Notes: generated from the letters alone by a model not told the origin. Positions 54,263-63,163 are shown, counted from the first letter of the stretch. The stretch is DNA of 64,000 nt from Streptomyces sp. HUAS ZL42 (GCF_040782645.1 NZ_CP160403.1:3968001-4032000); one strand, 5' to 3'. Made by a program: numbers and translations.

Positions 54263-56746
54263 CTAGAGCTTCTCCACCGGCGCGTACCGCAGCAGCAGCC
54301 TCTTCGGCTTCGCGTCCCCGAAGTCGATCGTCGCCTCCGCGTTCGCGCCCGTGCCCTTCACCGCCACGACGGTGCCGAGCCCGAACTGGTCGTGCGTCAC
54401 CCGGTCACCGACTGCCAGCGAAACCACCGGCTTGTCCGAGGCCCTGCTCGTCGCGAAGCCGGACGCGCCGGAGGCCGACGAGCGTGAACGGGACGACGAC
54501 AGCGAGGCCGCCACCGCGGACGCCGGACCGGAGGACACGGGCGACACCGCCCCCGTCCGCTTCCAGTCCACGTGCGCGGCCGGGATCTCCTCCAGGAAGC
54601 GGGAGGGCGGGTTGTACGACGGCTGCCCCCAGGCACTCCGCAGCGACGACCGTGTCAGATACAGCCGTTCACGCGCGCGCGTGATGCCGACGTACGCGAG
54701 GCGGCGCTCCTCCTCCAGCTCCTTTGTCTGGCCGAGGGAGCGCATGTGCGGGAAGACGCCGTCCTCCATGCCGGTCAGGAAGACGACCGGGAACTCCAGG
54801 CCCTTGGCGGTGTGGAGGGTCATCAGGGTGATGACTCCGGAGCCGTCCTCGTCCTCGTCGGGGATCTGGTCGGAGTCGGCGACCAGGGCCACCTGCTCCA
54901 GGAAGTCGGACAGGGCCACCGACTCGCCTTCCCCGCGCTCCTGCTCGAACTCCAGGGCGACGGCGGCGAGTTCCTGGAGGTTCTCGATGCGCGTCTCGTC
55001 CTGCGGGTCGGTGGAGGCCTGCAACTCGGCCAGGTAGCCGGTGCGTTCGAGAACCGCTTCCAGGACGGTCGCCGGACCCGCGCCGGACTCGACGATCGTA
55101 CGGAGGTCCTCCATCAGCGTGTTGAACCGCTTCACGGCGTTCGTGGAGCGCGACGCCATGCCGTACGCCTCGTCCACGCGGCGCAGCGCCTGCGGGAAGC
55201 TGATCTTCTCGCGCTGGGCGAGGGCGTCGATCATCGCCTCCGCGCGGTCGCCGATGCCCCGCTTGGGCACGTTGAGGATGCGGCGCAGCGGGACCGAGTC
55301 CTCCGGGTTGGCCAGGACGCGCAGGTACGCAAGGACGTCCCGGACCTCCTTGCGCTCGTAGAAGCGGACGCCGCCGACGACCTTGTACGGCAGGCCGACG
55401 CGGATGAAGACCTCTTCGAAGACACGGGACTGGGCGTTCGTGCGGTAGAAGACGGCGACGTCGCCCGCCTTCGCCTCGCCCTCGTCGGTCAGGCGGTCTA
55501 TCTCGTCGGCGACGAACTGCGCCTCGTCGTGCTCCGTGTCGGCGACATAGCCGGTGATGCGCGCGCCCGCGCCCGCGTTGGTCCACAGGTTCTTGGGGCG
55601 GCGGGACTCGTTGCGCTCGATGACCGCGTTGGCCGCGCTGAGGATCGTCTGGGTGGAGCGGTAGTTCTGCTCCAGCAGGATCGTCGTCGCGTCCGGGTAG
55701 TCCTCCTCGAACTGGAGGATGTTGCGGATGGTCGCGCCGCGGAAGGCGTAGATCGACTGGTCGGCGTCGCCCACGACGCACAGTTCGGCGGGCGGGACGT
55801 CGTACTCGCTGGGGGGTACGTCGACGGGGTGCTCCGAGGTGCCGACGAGTTCGCGGACGAGGGCGTACTGGGCGTGGTTGGTGTCCTGGTACTCGTCGAC
55901 GAGAACGTGGCGGAAGCGGCGGCGGTAGTGCTCGGCGACGTCCGGGAAGGCGCGCAGCAGGTTGACCGTCGTCATGATCAGATCGTCGAAGTCGAGGGCG
56001 TTCGCCTCGCGCAGCCGCGACTGGTACAGGGCGTAGGCCTGGGCGAGGGTCTTCTCGAAGCCGTCGGCGGCCTGGGCGGCGAAGTCCTCCTCGTCGATCA
56101 GCTCGTTCTTCAGGTTGGAGATCTTGGCGCTGAAGGACTTCGGCGGGTAGCGCTTGGGGTCGAGGTCCAGGTCGCGGCAGACCAGGGCCATCAGACGCTT
56201 GCTGTCGGCGGCGTCGTAGATCGAGAACGACGACGTGAAGCCGAGCTTCTTGCTCTCCCGGCGCAGGATGCGCACGCACGCGCTGTGGAAGGTCATCACC
56301 CACATCGCGTTCGCGCGCGGGCCGACGAGGTGCTCGACGCGCTCCTTCATCTCGCCCGCGGCCTTGTTGGTGAAGGTGATCGCGAGGATCTGGCCCGGGT
56401 GCACATTGCGCTCGGCCAGCAGGTGGGCGATGCGGTGGGTGAGCACACGGGTCTTGCCCGAGCCGGCGCCGGCCACGATGAGCAGCGGGGTGCCGGAGTG
56501 GACGACGGCGGCGCGCTGGTTTTCGTTCAGCCCCTCCAGGAGCGCGGCCGCGTCGATGGCCGGGCGCGGGGCGCCGTCGCGGTAGTAGGCGTCCCGGTCC
56601 GGGGGCACGTCGAACTTCCCGCCGAACAGATCGTCCGGAACCGGCTCCGGAGCGTGATCGTCCTCGGGCGGCGGCGGGGGTTCCTCCTCGTGCCCGCGGG
56701 GGGCTCGGAGGTCCGCCAGGAAGCTGTCGTCAAAGAGGCTGCTCAT
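54263..56746 (-). CDS. pcrA: ATP-dependent DNA helicase PcrA/UvrD
   Basis: 827-residue superfamily 1A helicase for nucleotide excision repair, mismatch-type repair and replication restart. Motifs: Walker A IVAGAGSGKTRVL near residue 89, LAITFTNKAAGEMKERV near 121, Walker B VLVDEYQDTN near 283, GDADQSIYAFRGA near 324, QNYRSTQTIL near 356, VITLMTLHTAKGLEFPVVF near 630 and YVGITRARERLYLT near 680. An acidic proline-rich N-terminal extension of about 50 residues is typical of actinobacteria, and the C-terminus has a Tudor-like DNA/RNA polymerase-binding end. ATG 56746 lies 9 bases after a DNA-damage-type -10 box. Confidence 0.96.
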   Translation of the reverse strand: MSSLFDDSFLADLRAPRGHEEEPPPPPEDDHAPEPVPDDLFGGKFDVPPDRDAYYRDGAPRPAIDAAALLEGLNENQRAAVVHSGTPLLIVAGAGSGKTRVLTHRIAHLLAERNVHPGQILAITFTNKAAGEMKERVEHLVGPRANAMWVMTFHSACVRILRRESKKLGFTSSFSIYDAADSKRLMALVCRDLDLDPKRYPPKSFSAKISNLKNELIDEEDFAAQAADGFEKTLAQAYALYQSRLREANALDFDDLIMTTVNLLRAFPDVAEHYRRRFRHVLVDEYQDTNHAQYALVRELVGTSEHPVDVPPSEYDVPPAELCVVGDADQSIYAFRGATIRNILQFEEDYPDATTILLEQNYRSTQTILSAANAVIERNESRRPKNLWTNAGAGARITGYVADTEHDEAQFVADEIDRLTDEGEAKAGDVAVFYRTNAQSRVFEEVFIRVGLPYKVVGGVRFYERKEVRDVLAYLRVLANPEDSVPLRRILNVPKRGIGDRAEAMIDALAQREKISFPQALRRVDEAYGMASRSTNAVKRFNTLMEDLRTIVESGAGPATVLEAVLERTGYLAELQASTDPQDETRIENLQELAAVALEFEQERGEGESVALSDFLEQVALVADSDQIPDEDEDGSGVITLMTLHTAKGLEFPVVFLTGMEDGVFPHMRSLGQTKELEEERRLAYVGITRARERLYLTRSSLRSAWGQPSYNPPSRFLEEIPAAHVDWKRTGAVSPVSSGPASAVAASLSSSRSRSSASGASGFATSRASDKPVVSLAVGDRVTHDQFGLGTVVAVKGTGANAEATIDFGDAKPKRLLLRYAPVEKL

Positions 56747-56755
56747 CGCCTTCCG

Positions 56756-56778
56756 AGTCTAGGGCGCCCCACCGACAG
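56756..56778 (-). promoter_or_regulatory. RecA-NDp/PafBC-type promoter of pcrA
   Basis: Minus strand CTGTCGGTG (56778-56770), 8 bases, TAGACT (56761-56756): one mismatch (C for T at position 1) to TTGTCRGTG-N8-TANNNT. The ATG is 9 bases downstream of the -10, so the leader is about 2-3 bases. Confidence 0.75.
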
Positions 56779-56816
56779 CCCGCCGCCGCCCTGGGAATCC
56801 GGCGAAATCCAGGTCC

Positions 56817-57896
56817 TCAGAAGCCGAGGATCTTCCAGAGCTGGCCGCCCGGCGTCTTCTTGCCCTCCAGGAGCGTCCCGTCACGGTCGGCGACCGACCA
56901 GGCCGAGACGTATACCTTCCCGTCGTGCGGGTCGACGGCAAGGCCCGCCGGGAACGGCACCTTCACGTTCGTGCGTTTGCCGTGCGAGACCTTGGTCACC
57001 AGGCCGGCCGTGAGCTGGCTGACGTACAGGTCGCCATGCTTGTTGACGGCGACGCCCGTGACGGGGCCGAAGCCGGACTTCCAGCCGAGGATCCTGCCCG
57101 TCCTGGGGTCGACCTTCCAGACTCGGGCGGTCGGCTTCTCGGTGAAGCCGTTCAGCTCGCCGACGTAGAGGTTGCCGTCGGGACCGAGCGCGAGCGACGT
57201 GGGCACGGACTCGTGCCTGTCGTGGTCGGGGAAGACCGTGAAGGGGCGGGCCTTGCCCTTCGGGGAGACGACGACCAGGTCGTTGCCTGCCGCGTCCGCG
57301 ACGATCTTGCGGCCGTCGGGGAGGGCGAGGACGGCGTACGGGTTGGACTCGACGGCCGTCTTGTGGGGGTTGTACTTGAACTCGACCGCGGAGACGTCGG
57401 CGGCGATCCTCGCCTTGCCGGGCGAGACGCACAGCAGCTTGCCGAGCGTGTTCCAGGGTGGGGTCGTGGGGACGCCGGCCTCCGGCGGGGCGTAGGTCTC
57501 GACGCCCCAGAGGCTGCCGTTGAGGGCGGAGACGCCGTCCACGCCCGTGGCGAAGCCGCCGTCCGGAGCGGCGCCCGAGGGCAGTCCCTGCACCACCCGG
57601 TAGTGCTTCCACGCGCCCTGGTCCCAGAAGACCTTGGTCACCGCGGAGGTGAGCCCTATGCAGGTCTCGCCCTCGGGGCCCTCTCCGATGCACCTCTTGC
57701 CGCCGCGCCCGGCCTCGGCGACGTACAGATGGCCGTTGTCGTACGAGATCTGGCGCGGGTTGTCGAGGCCCTTCACGATCACGCGGATCTCCGGCTTGCC
57801 GCCGGAGTGGCCTCCGGTGGCGCCCGCGGGCGCGATGCCCGCGGTGGCGGCGAGTGCGACTCCTGTGGCGACGACGAGTGCCTTGCGCTTCCTCAT
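56817..57896 (-). CDS. Secreted ScyD/ScyE-family beta-propeller protein
   Basis: 359 residues. Signal peptide (RKRKALVVATGVALAATAGIAPAGA, cleavage after AGA or ATG) then repeated NHL/propeller-like blades: DNPRQISYDNGHLYVAEAG, PTSLALGPDGNLYVGELNG, GVAVNKHGDLYVSQL and GLAVDPHDGKVYVSAW, each near 50-70 residues apart. The pattern matches the ScyD/ScyE family, secreted proteins without known catalytic residues. It has two cysteines close together (RCIGEGPEGETC). Likely substrate or polymer binding outside the cell. Ends 71 bp before pcrA on the same strand, but pcrA has its own promoter in the gap. Confidence 0.85.
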   Translation of the reverse strand: MRKRKALVVATGVALAATAGIAPAGATGGHSGGKPEIRVIVKGLDNPRQISYDNGHLYVAEAGRGGKRCIGEGPEGETCIGLTSAVTKVFWDQGAWKHYRVVQGLPSGAAPDGGFATGVDGVSALNGSLWGVETYAPPEAGVPTTPPWNTLGKLLCVSPGKARIAADVSAVEFKYNPHKTAVESNPYAVLALPDGRKIVADAAGNDLVVVSPKGKARPFTVFPDHDRHESVPTSLALGPDGNLYVGELNGFTEKPTARVWKVDPRTGRILGWKSGFGPVTGVAVNKHGDLYVSQLTAGLVTKVSHGKRTNVKVPFPAGLAVDPHDGKVYVSAWSVADRDGTLLEGKKTPGGQLWKILGF

Positions 57897-58159
57897 GGCA
57901 TGCCCCTCTCACCCGCCACGGCACCCGACCGTGGCTGGCTGGAAGTTAGCGCTCCGAAGCGGGCGGACGGCGCCACTCCGGTCAAAATACGCATAAGTCA
58001 CCGCAGATCACTCCGGATTGACCACGGAAAGCAAAGCCCTGGGTCGAGGTCACGAAAATGTATCGGGCATATCGCACTTCAAACTTCACAGGGGCCACAC
58101 GAGTTGGCTACCGTGCCGGGCAGGCCGTACGACCTCCACCGGCGAACCTCGCCGGGCCG

Positions 58160-58325
58160 CACGGCCTCCGTCGAATCCGGTGCGCCCCGTGGCGGCCGGA
58201 GCCGGGGACCCAACCGAGACCTTGGGGTGAATCGGCCGCACTTCCCTCGGGGGAAGGCCGTAGGGCAACCCTTCCGAACCACCCGCCCGAACCCGACAGC
58301 TAACCCGGTAGGCGGAACATGGAAG
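58160..58325 (+). promoter_or_regulatory. Cyclic di-AMP (ydaO-yuaA) riboswitch upstream of the NlpC/P60 gene
   Basis: The leader shows the conserved ydaO blocks in order: TCGAATCCGG (58171-58180), GGAGCCGGGGACCCAA (58198-58213), TTGGGGTGAATCGG (58222-58235), GTAGGG (58260-58265), and CCGAACCCGACAGCTAACCC then GGTAGGCGG (near 58287-58315). This RNA class senses cyclic di-AMP and in Streptomyces controls cell-wall lytic genes such as rpfA and NlpC/P60 genes. It ends just before the GGAAGGAG ribosome site at 58321, with the TTG start at 58338. The lower stem boundary is approximate. Confidence 0.9.
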
Positions 58326-58337
58326 GAGTCGCCTCCC

Positions 58338-59513
58338 TTGGCGTCGCAGCACCGCAAGCCGCGCCCCCCGGGCCCGCGTATGGCAGGCATACGCACGCCC
58401 GCCCTCGCCACCGCCGCCCTCACCTCCGTGGCCCTGCTCTCCCAGACGGCCAACGCCTCCCCCACAACGGACGACAAGCCGAGTCTCGAAGAGGTCCAGA
58501 AGAAGGTCGACGACCTGTACCACCAGGCGGAGTCGGCGACCGATAAGTACAACGCGGCCAAGGAGAAGACCGCCAAGCAGCGCAAGCAGGTCGACACCCT
58601 CCTGGACGACGTCGCCCAGCGCACCCAGAAGCTCAACGAGGCGCGGGAGGAACTCGGTTCCTTCGCCGCCGCCCAGTACCGCACCGGCGCCTCCGCGCCC
58701 AGCACCGCGACCTTCCTGCTCGCGGACTCCGCGCAGGACTACTTCGACCAGACGCAGTTGATGAGCCGTATGACCGACCGCCAGAAGGGCGCGGTCGACG
58801 ACTACATCACCGAGCAGTCGGCGACGATGAAGAAGCGCCGGGAGGCCTCCCAGAGCCTCGAGACGCTCACCGAGTCGCAGACCGAGCTGAAGACGGCCAA
58901 GGCCACCGTCCAGAAGAAGCTCGCCGACGCACGCGAGCTCCTGTCGCAGTTGACGGCCGAGGAGAAGGCGCGGCTCGCCGCGATCGAGAAGCAGAAGCAG
59001 GAGGCGGCCGCGCGCAGGGCGGCGGAGCTCGCCAAGCAGCAGGCCGAACAGCAGGCCCAGCAGGAGGCCGCCGCACAGCAGGAGAGCAGCAGCTCGTCGA
59101 GCACGAGCACCTCCTCGTCCTCCTCGTCCACCTCCACTTCGGACTCCTCGTACGCCACCAAGGCCGAGAAGGCACTCGCCTTCGCCCGCGCGCAGATCGG
59201 CAAGCCGTACGTCTGGGGCGCGACGGGCCCCGACTCCTACGACTGTTCCGGCCTCACCCAGGCCGCCTGGAAGGCCGCGGGCGTCGACCTCCCGCGCACC
59301 ACCTGGGACCAGGTGAACGCCGGCACCACCGTCTCCCTCGCCGACGCACAGCCCGGTGATCTCGTCTTCTTCTACGACGACATCAGCCACGTCGGCATGT
59401 ACATCGGCAACGGCATGATGATCCACGCCCCGAAGCCGGGCGCGTACGTGCGCGAGGAGTCCATCTACTACGACAGCGAGTCGGCGATCCACAGCGTGGT
59501 GCGGCCGGCCTGA
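58338..59513 (+). CDS. NlpC/P60 cell-wall hydrolase, coiled-coil N-terminus
   Basis: 391 residues from TTG 58338, nine bases after GGAAGGAG. Signal peptide (AGIRTPALATAALTSVALLSQTANA, cleavage near 39), a long coiled coil (residues 48-260, with QKKVDDLYHQAESATDKYN), a Ser-rich linker, then NlpC/P60 at about 275-391. Catalytic Cys is in YDCSGLTQAAW and the His in ISHVGMYIG, with a third polar residue in HAPKPG. It should cleave peptide stems of peptidoglycan. Controlled by a cyclic-di-AMP riboswitch. The gene at 61346 encodes a close paralogue without this riboswitch. Confidence 0.95.
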   Translation: MASQHRKPRPPGPRMAGIRTPALATAALTSVALLSQTANASPTTDDKPSLEEVQKKVDDLYHQAESATDKYNAAKEKTAKQRKQVDTLLDDVAQRTQKLNEAREELGSFAAAQYRTGASAPSTATFLLADSAQDYFDQTQLMSRMTDRQKGAVDDYITEQSATMKKRREASQSLETLTESQTELKTAKATVQKKLADARELLSQLTAEEKARLAAIEKQKQEAAARRAAELAKQQAEQQAQQEAAAQQESSSSSSTSTSSSSSSTSTSDSSYATKAEKALAFARAQIGKPYVWGATGPDSYDCSGLTQAAWKAAGVDLPRTTWDQVNAGTTVSLADAQPGDLVFFYDDISHVGMYIGNGMMIHAPKPGAYVREESIYYDSESAIHSVVRPA

Positions 59514-59654
59514 CGGCGAGCCTGCGGGAACGTGCGGGGAACGTGCGGGGAAACACGGGGGAGCACGCATGCTGCCCCGCGCCCGCGCGTATTTCCCCGC
59601 GCTCGCGCGCGTGCCCCGCTCGCAACGCGCGCAGAGCTCCCTAGCATCGGCCCC

Positions 59655-60650
59655 ATGTCCGGCACCTCATCCCTCCGCGCCTGGTGGGCGCATCGTCCGC
59701 CGGCGGCCGGGGCCGCCGTGATGGCGACCGGCATCGTGTCGGTCGGCCTGCACCTGGCGGGACACGAGGTGCTGTCCCGGATCGCCCTCGGCGTGTCGTG
59801 CGTCGGCTGGCTGGCGCTGGCGGCGGACTTCGTCGTACGGCTGCTGCGGGACCGCGAGAGGTGGGCGGCCGAGGCCGGCACCCCGGTGTCGCTCACCGCC
59901 GTCGCCGCGACCGCCGTACTGGGCACCGGTTTCTCGGCGCTGGGCCGGCACACCCCCGCCGAGGCGCTGCTGGCACTGGCGGTCGTGCTCTGGCCGGTGC
60001 TGCTCGTCGACGTCGTACGGCACTGGCGGCGCCGTATGCCGGGGGCGGTCTTCCTCGGATGCGTGGCCACGCAGGCCCTCGCCGTTCTCGGTGCCACGCT
60101 CGCCCGGGCGGAGTCGGTGGCCTGGCTCGCGCACGCTGCGCTCGTGCTGTTCGGGCTCGGGCTCGTGCTCTACGCCGCCGCACTGGCCTGTTTCGACCTC
60201 CGGCAGATGACCGAAGGGCCGGGAGATCAGTGGGTGGCGTGCGGCGCGCTCGCCGTCTCGGCGCTGGCGGGGTCGCGGCTCGTCGCCGCGGACACCGCGA
60301 GCCTGTACCTGTGGAACGACGACGACCGGGGTGTCCTGCGCGCGGTGACCGTCGCGCTGCTGGTCCTGTGCCTGGCCTCGTACGTGGTGCTCCTCGCGGC
60401 CGAGGTGCTGTGGCCGCGGCCGCGCCACGACGTGCGCCGCTGGGCCACGGTGTTCCCGATGGGGATGACGGCGGCGGCGACGCTGTCCGTCGCCGCCGTC
60501 CTCGACGTCCCGTGGCTGAAGGGGCCCGGGCAGGTGCTGCTGTGGATCGCCGTGGCGGCGTGGCTGGCCGTCGCCGCGGGGGCGGTGCGGGAGGCCTACG
60601 CCGCCACCCGGGCCGCCGGGGCCGGGCTCACGTCCACAGCACGGCGATGA
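59655..60650 (+). CDS. TDT-family (tellurite-resistance/dicarboxylate, SLAC1-like) transporter
   Basis: 331 residues with about ten membrane helices. The first segment PPAAGAAVMATGIVSVGLHLAG, with the conserved GIVS motif, and the Phe-containing gating region resemble the TehA/SLAC1/TDT family of anion channels and transporters. Other segments: TPVSLTAVAATAVLGTGFSALG, VAWLAHAALVLFGLGLVLYAAALACFDL, and the last helix LLWIAVAAWLAVAAGAV. Substrate unknown. ATG 59655 has no good ribosome site; TAGCAT seven bases upstream suggests leaderless transcription. It overlaps the convergent gene at 60628 by 23 bp. Confidence 0.85.
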   Translation: MSGTSSLRAWWAHRPPAAGAAVMATGIVSVGLHLAGHEVLSRIALGVSCVGWLALAADFVVRLLRDRERWAAEAGTPVSLTAVAATAVLGTGFSALGRHTPAEALLALAVVLWPVLLVDVVRHWRRRMPGAVFLGCVATQALAVLGATLARAESVAWLAHAALVLFGLGLVLYAAALACFDLRQMTEGPGDQWVACGALAVSALAGSRLVAADTASLYLWNDDDRGVLRAVTVALLVLCLASYVVLLAAEVLWPRPRHDVRRWATVFPMGMTAAATLSVAAVLDVPWLKGPGQVLLWIAVAAWLAVAAGAVREAYAATRAAGAGLTSTARR

Positions 60651-60981
60651 AGATGTTCGCGGTGGTCAGCAGGCCCACCAGGCCGAACAGGTTCTTGTCC
60701 ACCTTCTCGTCGTCCCGCTTCACGTAGACGAGCCCGAGGATCACGATCAGCAGCGCCAGCTTCACGCCGATCTTGATGTTGTTGACCGGCTGGTCGTCCG
60801 CCTGGTTCAGGCCGACCAGGATGACGCCGGTGACCAGCATCGTCGCCGCGCCGTGCAGCATCGCGGGGACGAAGCGGGCGGTTCCCTGGCCCATCGCCTT
60901 CATCTGGGTGAGGAAGCCGCCGAGGAGCGCGGCGATGCCGACGATGTGGAGACCGACGAAGAGATGGATGAGTACGTCCAT
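60628..60981 (-). CDS. Small polytopic membrane protein
   Basis: 117 residues, four hydrophobic segments: LIHLFVGLHIVGIAALLGGFL, PAMLHGAATMLVTGVILVGLN, IGVKLALLIVILGLVYV and LFGLVGLLTTANIFIAVLWT. His in VGLHIVG and a Met-rich end of helix 1 (LTQMKAMGQG) recall small haem-binding or copper-associated membrane proteins, but this is only a resemblance. The 3' end overlaps the TDT transporter gene by 23 bp in convergent orientation. ATG 60981 gives the full protein. Confidence 0.75.
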   Translation of the reverse strand: MDVLIHLFVGLHIVGIAALLGGFLTQMKAMGQGTARFVPAMLHGAATMLVTGVILVGLNQADDQPVNNIKIGVKLALLIVILGLVYVKRDDEKVDKNLFGLVGLLTTANIFIAVLWT

Positions 60982-61345
60982 GGGGCCGGAGCCTAATCAG
61001 GGGCCCCGGTGCCGCCCGACACCGGGCCGACCCATAGCACCCCGTCATCCCCACGTGTCCCGGAATCGGCGCATCGGTCATCGCTCTGCGTGAAGGCGAC
61101 GGCACCGGAACGGGATCACGGTCACATGCGGTCACCCCGCGATCCGCTCGGGCCACTTCCGCACATCGCGTTACCGGCTCGACACAGAGCGGCCTAGCGT
61201 CCTCCACCAGGTGACCGGCTCCCCACCGCCGCCCGGGCCAGGGGCGGCAGTCGGACACCACCGCCGAGAAGGTCCGGCGGCGGCCCGCTCCCCCTGTGCC
61301 GGCCGCCGCCGGACGCGTAAAACCACGAAAGGACGTGCAGTCCAG
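60982..61345. other. 364-bp leader region of the second NlpC/P60 gene
   Basis: Divergent region upstream of the membrane protein gene (60981) and the NlpC/P60 gene (61346). It lacks the ydaO riboswitch blocks seen at 58160-58325. Notable part is a strong hairpin at 61273-61313, 33 bases before the start. TTACCGGC, TAGCGT near 61169-61199 could be promoter parts. Confidence 0.45.
61273..61313 (+). other. Leader hairpin of the second NlpC/P60 gene
   Basis: TCCGGCGGCGGCC (61273-61285) and GGCCGCCGCCGGA (61301-61313) form a perfect 13-bp stem around a 15-base loop. It ends 32 bases before GTG 61346 and only 14 bases before the AAAGGA ribosome site. It may be an attenuator, mRNA-stability element or protein site. 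Confidence 0.6.
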
Positions 61346-62407
61346 GTGGCAGCGCACCGCAAGCCCCGACAGCGCTCGCTCAGCGGAAGCCCGGCCCGTA
61401 CGGCCGCCACGATCGCCCTCGCGGGCGCGGCGACCGCGACCGGCTTCGACGGCATCGGGCACGCCGAACCGAACCTGACACCGGCCCAGGTCAAGGCCAG
61501 GGTGGACAAGCTGTACCAGGAGGCGGAGGCCGCCACCGAGAAGTACAACGGCGCCAAGGAGAAGGCGGAGGCCGCCGAGCAGCGGCTGAGGACACTGCGG
61601 GACGAGGCGGCGCGCAAGGAGGAGCGGCTCAACTCGGCGCGGGAGGCGCTCGGTTCGATCGCGGCGGCGCAGTACCGCAGCGGCGGTGTCGACCCCGCGC
61701 TGCAGCTCGTGCTCGCAAACGACCCCGACCGGTATCTCGACGGCGCCGCCTTCGCGGAACGGGCGGGCGACCGGCAGGCCGGCGCCGTCGCGCGCGTACG
61801 CCAACAGCTGCGGGAGATCGAGCAGCTGCGCGGAGCCGCACGCATCGAGCTGACCTCGCTCAAGGCGCGGCAGGCGGAACTCAGCCGGCAGAAGAAAACG
61901 ATCACCGGCAAGCTGGGCGCGGCGCGAGAGCTGCTGTCCCGGCTCAGCGCCGAGGAACGCGCGCGGTTGGGGGACACGTCGGGCCGCGCCTCCCGGGCCT
62001 CGACGGGCGCACGCGACAGCCTCCAGGGCGCCGGTGCCGCGACCGCCGGGGCACCCAACTCCCGTGCGGCGGCGGCCATCTCCTACGCCTACAGCAAGCT
62101 CGGCAGCCCCTACGTCTGGGGCGCCACCGGCCCGGACGCCTTCGACTGCTCGGGCCTCGTACAGGCCGCGTACCGCTCCGCGGGCATCTCCCTGCCGCGC
62201 ACGACCTACGCCCAGATCGACGCCGGCCGCCGCGTCTCCCAGTCCGAACTGCTCCCGGGCGACCTGGTGTTCTTCTACTCCGCCATCAGCCACGTCGGCA
62301 TCTACATCGGCAACGGACAGATGATCCACGCCCCCAACCCGTCCGCTCCGGTACGGGTGGCGCCGATCGACGAGATGCCGTTCGCGGGGGCGACGCGGGT
62401 GGTGTGA
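61346..62407 (+). CDS. NlpC/P60 cell-wall hydrolase, paralogue
   Basis: 353 residues from GTG 61346; AAAGGA lies 12 bases upstream. Signal peptide ending near FDGIGHA (residue 39), coiled coil residues 46-195 (KARVDKLYQEAEAATEKYNGAKEKAE), a short linker, NlpC/P60 at about 235-353. Catalytic Cys in FDCSGLVQAAY, His in ISHVGIYIG, plus HAPNP. Same domain order as the gene at 58338, so a duplicate, but its leader has a hairpin instead of a riboswitch. Cleavage of peptidoglycan stem peptides is expected. Confidence 0.95.
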   Translation: MAAHRKPRQRSLSGSPARTAATIALAGAATATGFDGIGHAEPNLTPAQVKARVDKLYQEAEAATEKYNGAKEKAEAAEQRLRTLRDEAARKEERLNSAREALGSIAAAQYRSGGVDPALQLVLANDPDRYLDGAAFAERAGDRQAGAVARVRQQLREIEQLRGAARIELTSLKARQAELSRQKKTITGKLGAARELLSRLSAEERARLGDTSGRASRASTGARDSLQGAGAATAGAPNSRAAAAISYAYSKLGSPYVWGATGPDAFDCSGLVQAAYRSAGISLPRTTYAQIDAGRRVSQSELLPGDLVFFYSAISHVGIYIGNGQMIHAPNPSAPVRVAPIDEMPFAGATRVV

Positions 62408-62428
62408 GACGGCGACCGTCGCCTCGGG

Positions 62429-63163
62429 TCACACCAGCCGTCGTGCCGTCGCCCACCGTGTCAGCTCGTGCCGGTTCGACAGCTGGAGCTTCCTCAGGAC
62501 CGCCGAGACATGGGACTCGACCGTCTTCACGGAGATGAAGAGCTGCTTGGCGATCTCCTTGTACGCGTACCCTCGCGCGATCAGCCGCAGCACCTCCCGC
62601 TCGCGCTGAGTGAGGCGGTCGAGGTCCTCGTCGACGGGCGGCGCGTCCGTCGACGCGAAGGCGTCGAGGACGAAGCCGGCGAGACGCGGGGAGAAGACCG
62701 CGTCGCCCTCCTGGACGCGGAAGACGGAGTCGACCAGATCGGTGCCGGTGATCGTCTTGGTGACGTAGCCGCGTGCGCCGCCGCGGATGACGCCGATCAC
62801 GTCCTCCGCCGCGTCCGAGACGGACAGGGCGAGGAAGCGCACCGGCTGCTCGGCGTCGGCCATCAACGCCGCGCATCGGCGCAGGACTTCGACACCGCCG
62901 CCGCCCGGGAGGTGGACGTCGAGAAGGACCACCTCGGGCCGGGTCGCGGTGATGACGGTGACGGCCTGGTCGACGTCCGCCGCCTCACCGACCACCTCGA
63001 CGCCTGTCTGCTCGGTCTGGCCGATCTCGGCCTGTACGCCCGTACGGAACATGCGGTGGTCGTCGACGAGGACCACGCGCACGTGCCGCCTGCCCGCGCC
63101 GCTCGCGGACTCGGCCGTCTCCGCCGCTCCCGCCGTTCCGTTCTCCTCGGTCGGGTCGCTCAT
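62429..63163 (-). CDS. LuxR/NarL-type response regulator
   Basis: 244 residues. Receiver domain 27-150: VRVVLVDDHRMFRTGVQAEI with acidic cluster, phospho-acceptor Asp in EVVLLDVHLPGGGGVEVL near 81, Ser/Thr and Lys positions in LALSVSDAA and GYVTKTI. C-terminal LuxR helix-turn-helix: LTQREREVLRLIARGYAYKEIAKQL and VKTVESHVSAVLRKLQL near 180-225. The ATG at 63163 overlaps the kinase stop (ATGA), so the two are coupled. Target genes are unknown. The extra 26-residue acidic N-terminus is unusual but small. Confidence 0.95.
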   Translation of the reverse strand: MSDPTEENGTAGAAETAESASGAGRRHVRVVLVDDHRMFRTGVQAEIGQTEQTGVEVVGEAADVDQAVTVITATRPEVVLLDVHLPGGGGVEVLRRCAALMADAEQPVRFLALSVSDAAEDVIGVIRGGARGYVTKTITGTDLVDSVFRVQEGDAVFSPRLAGFVLDAFASTDAPPVDEDLDRLTQREREVLRLIARGYAYKEIAKQLFISVKTVESHVSAVLRKLQLSNRHELTRWATARRLV

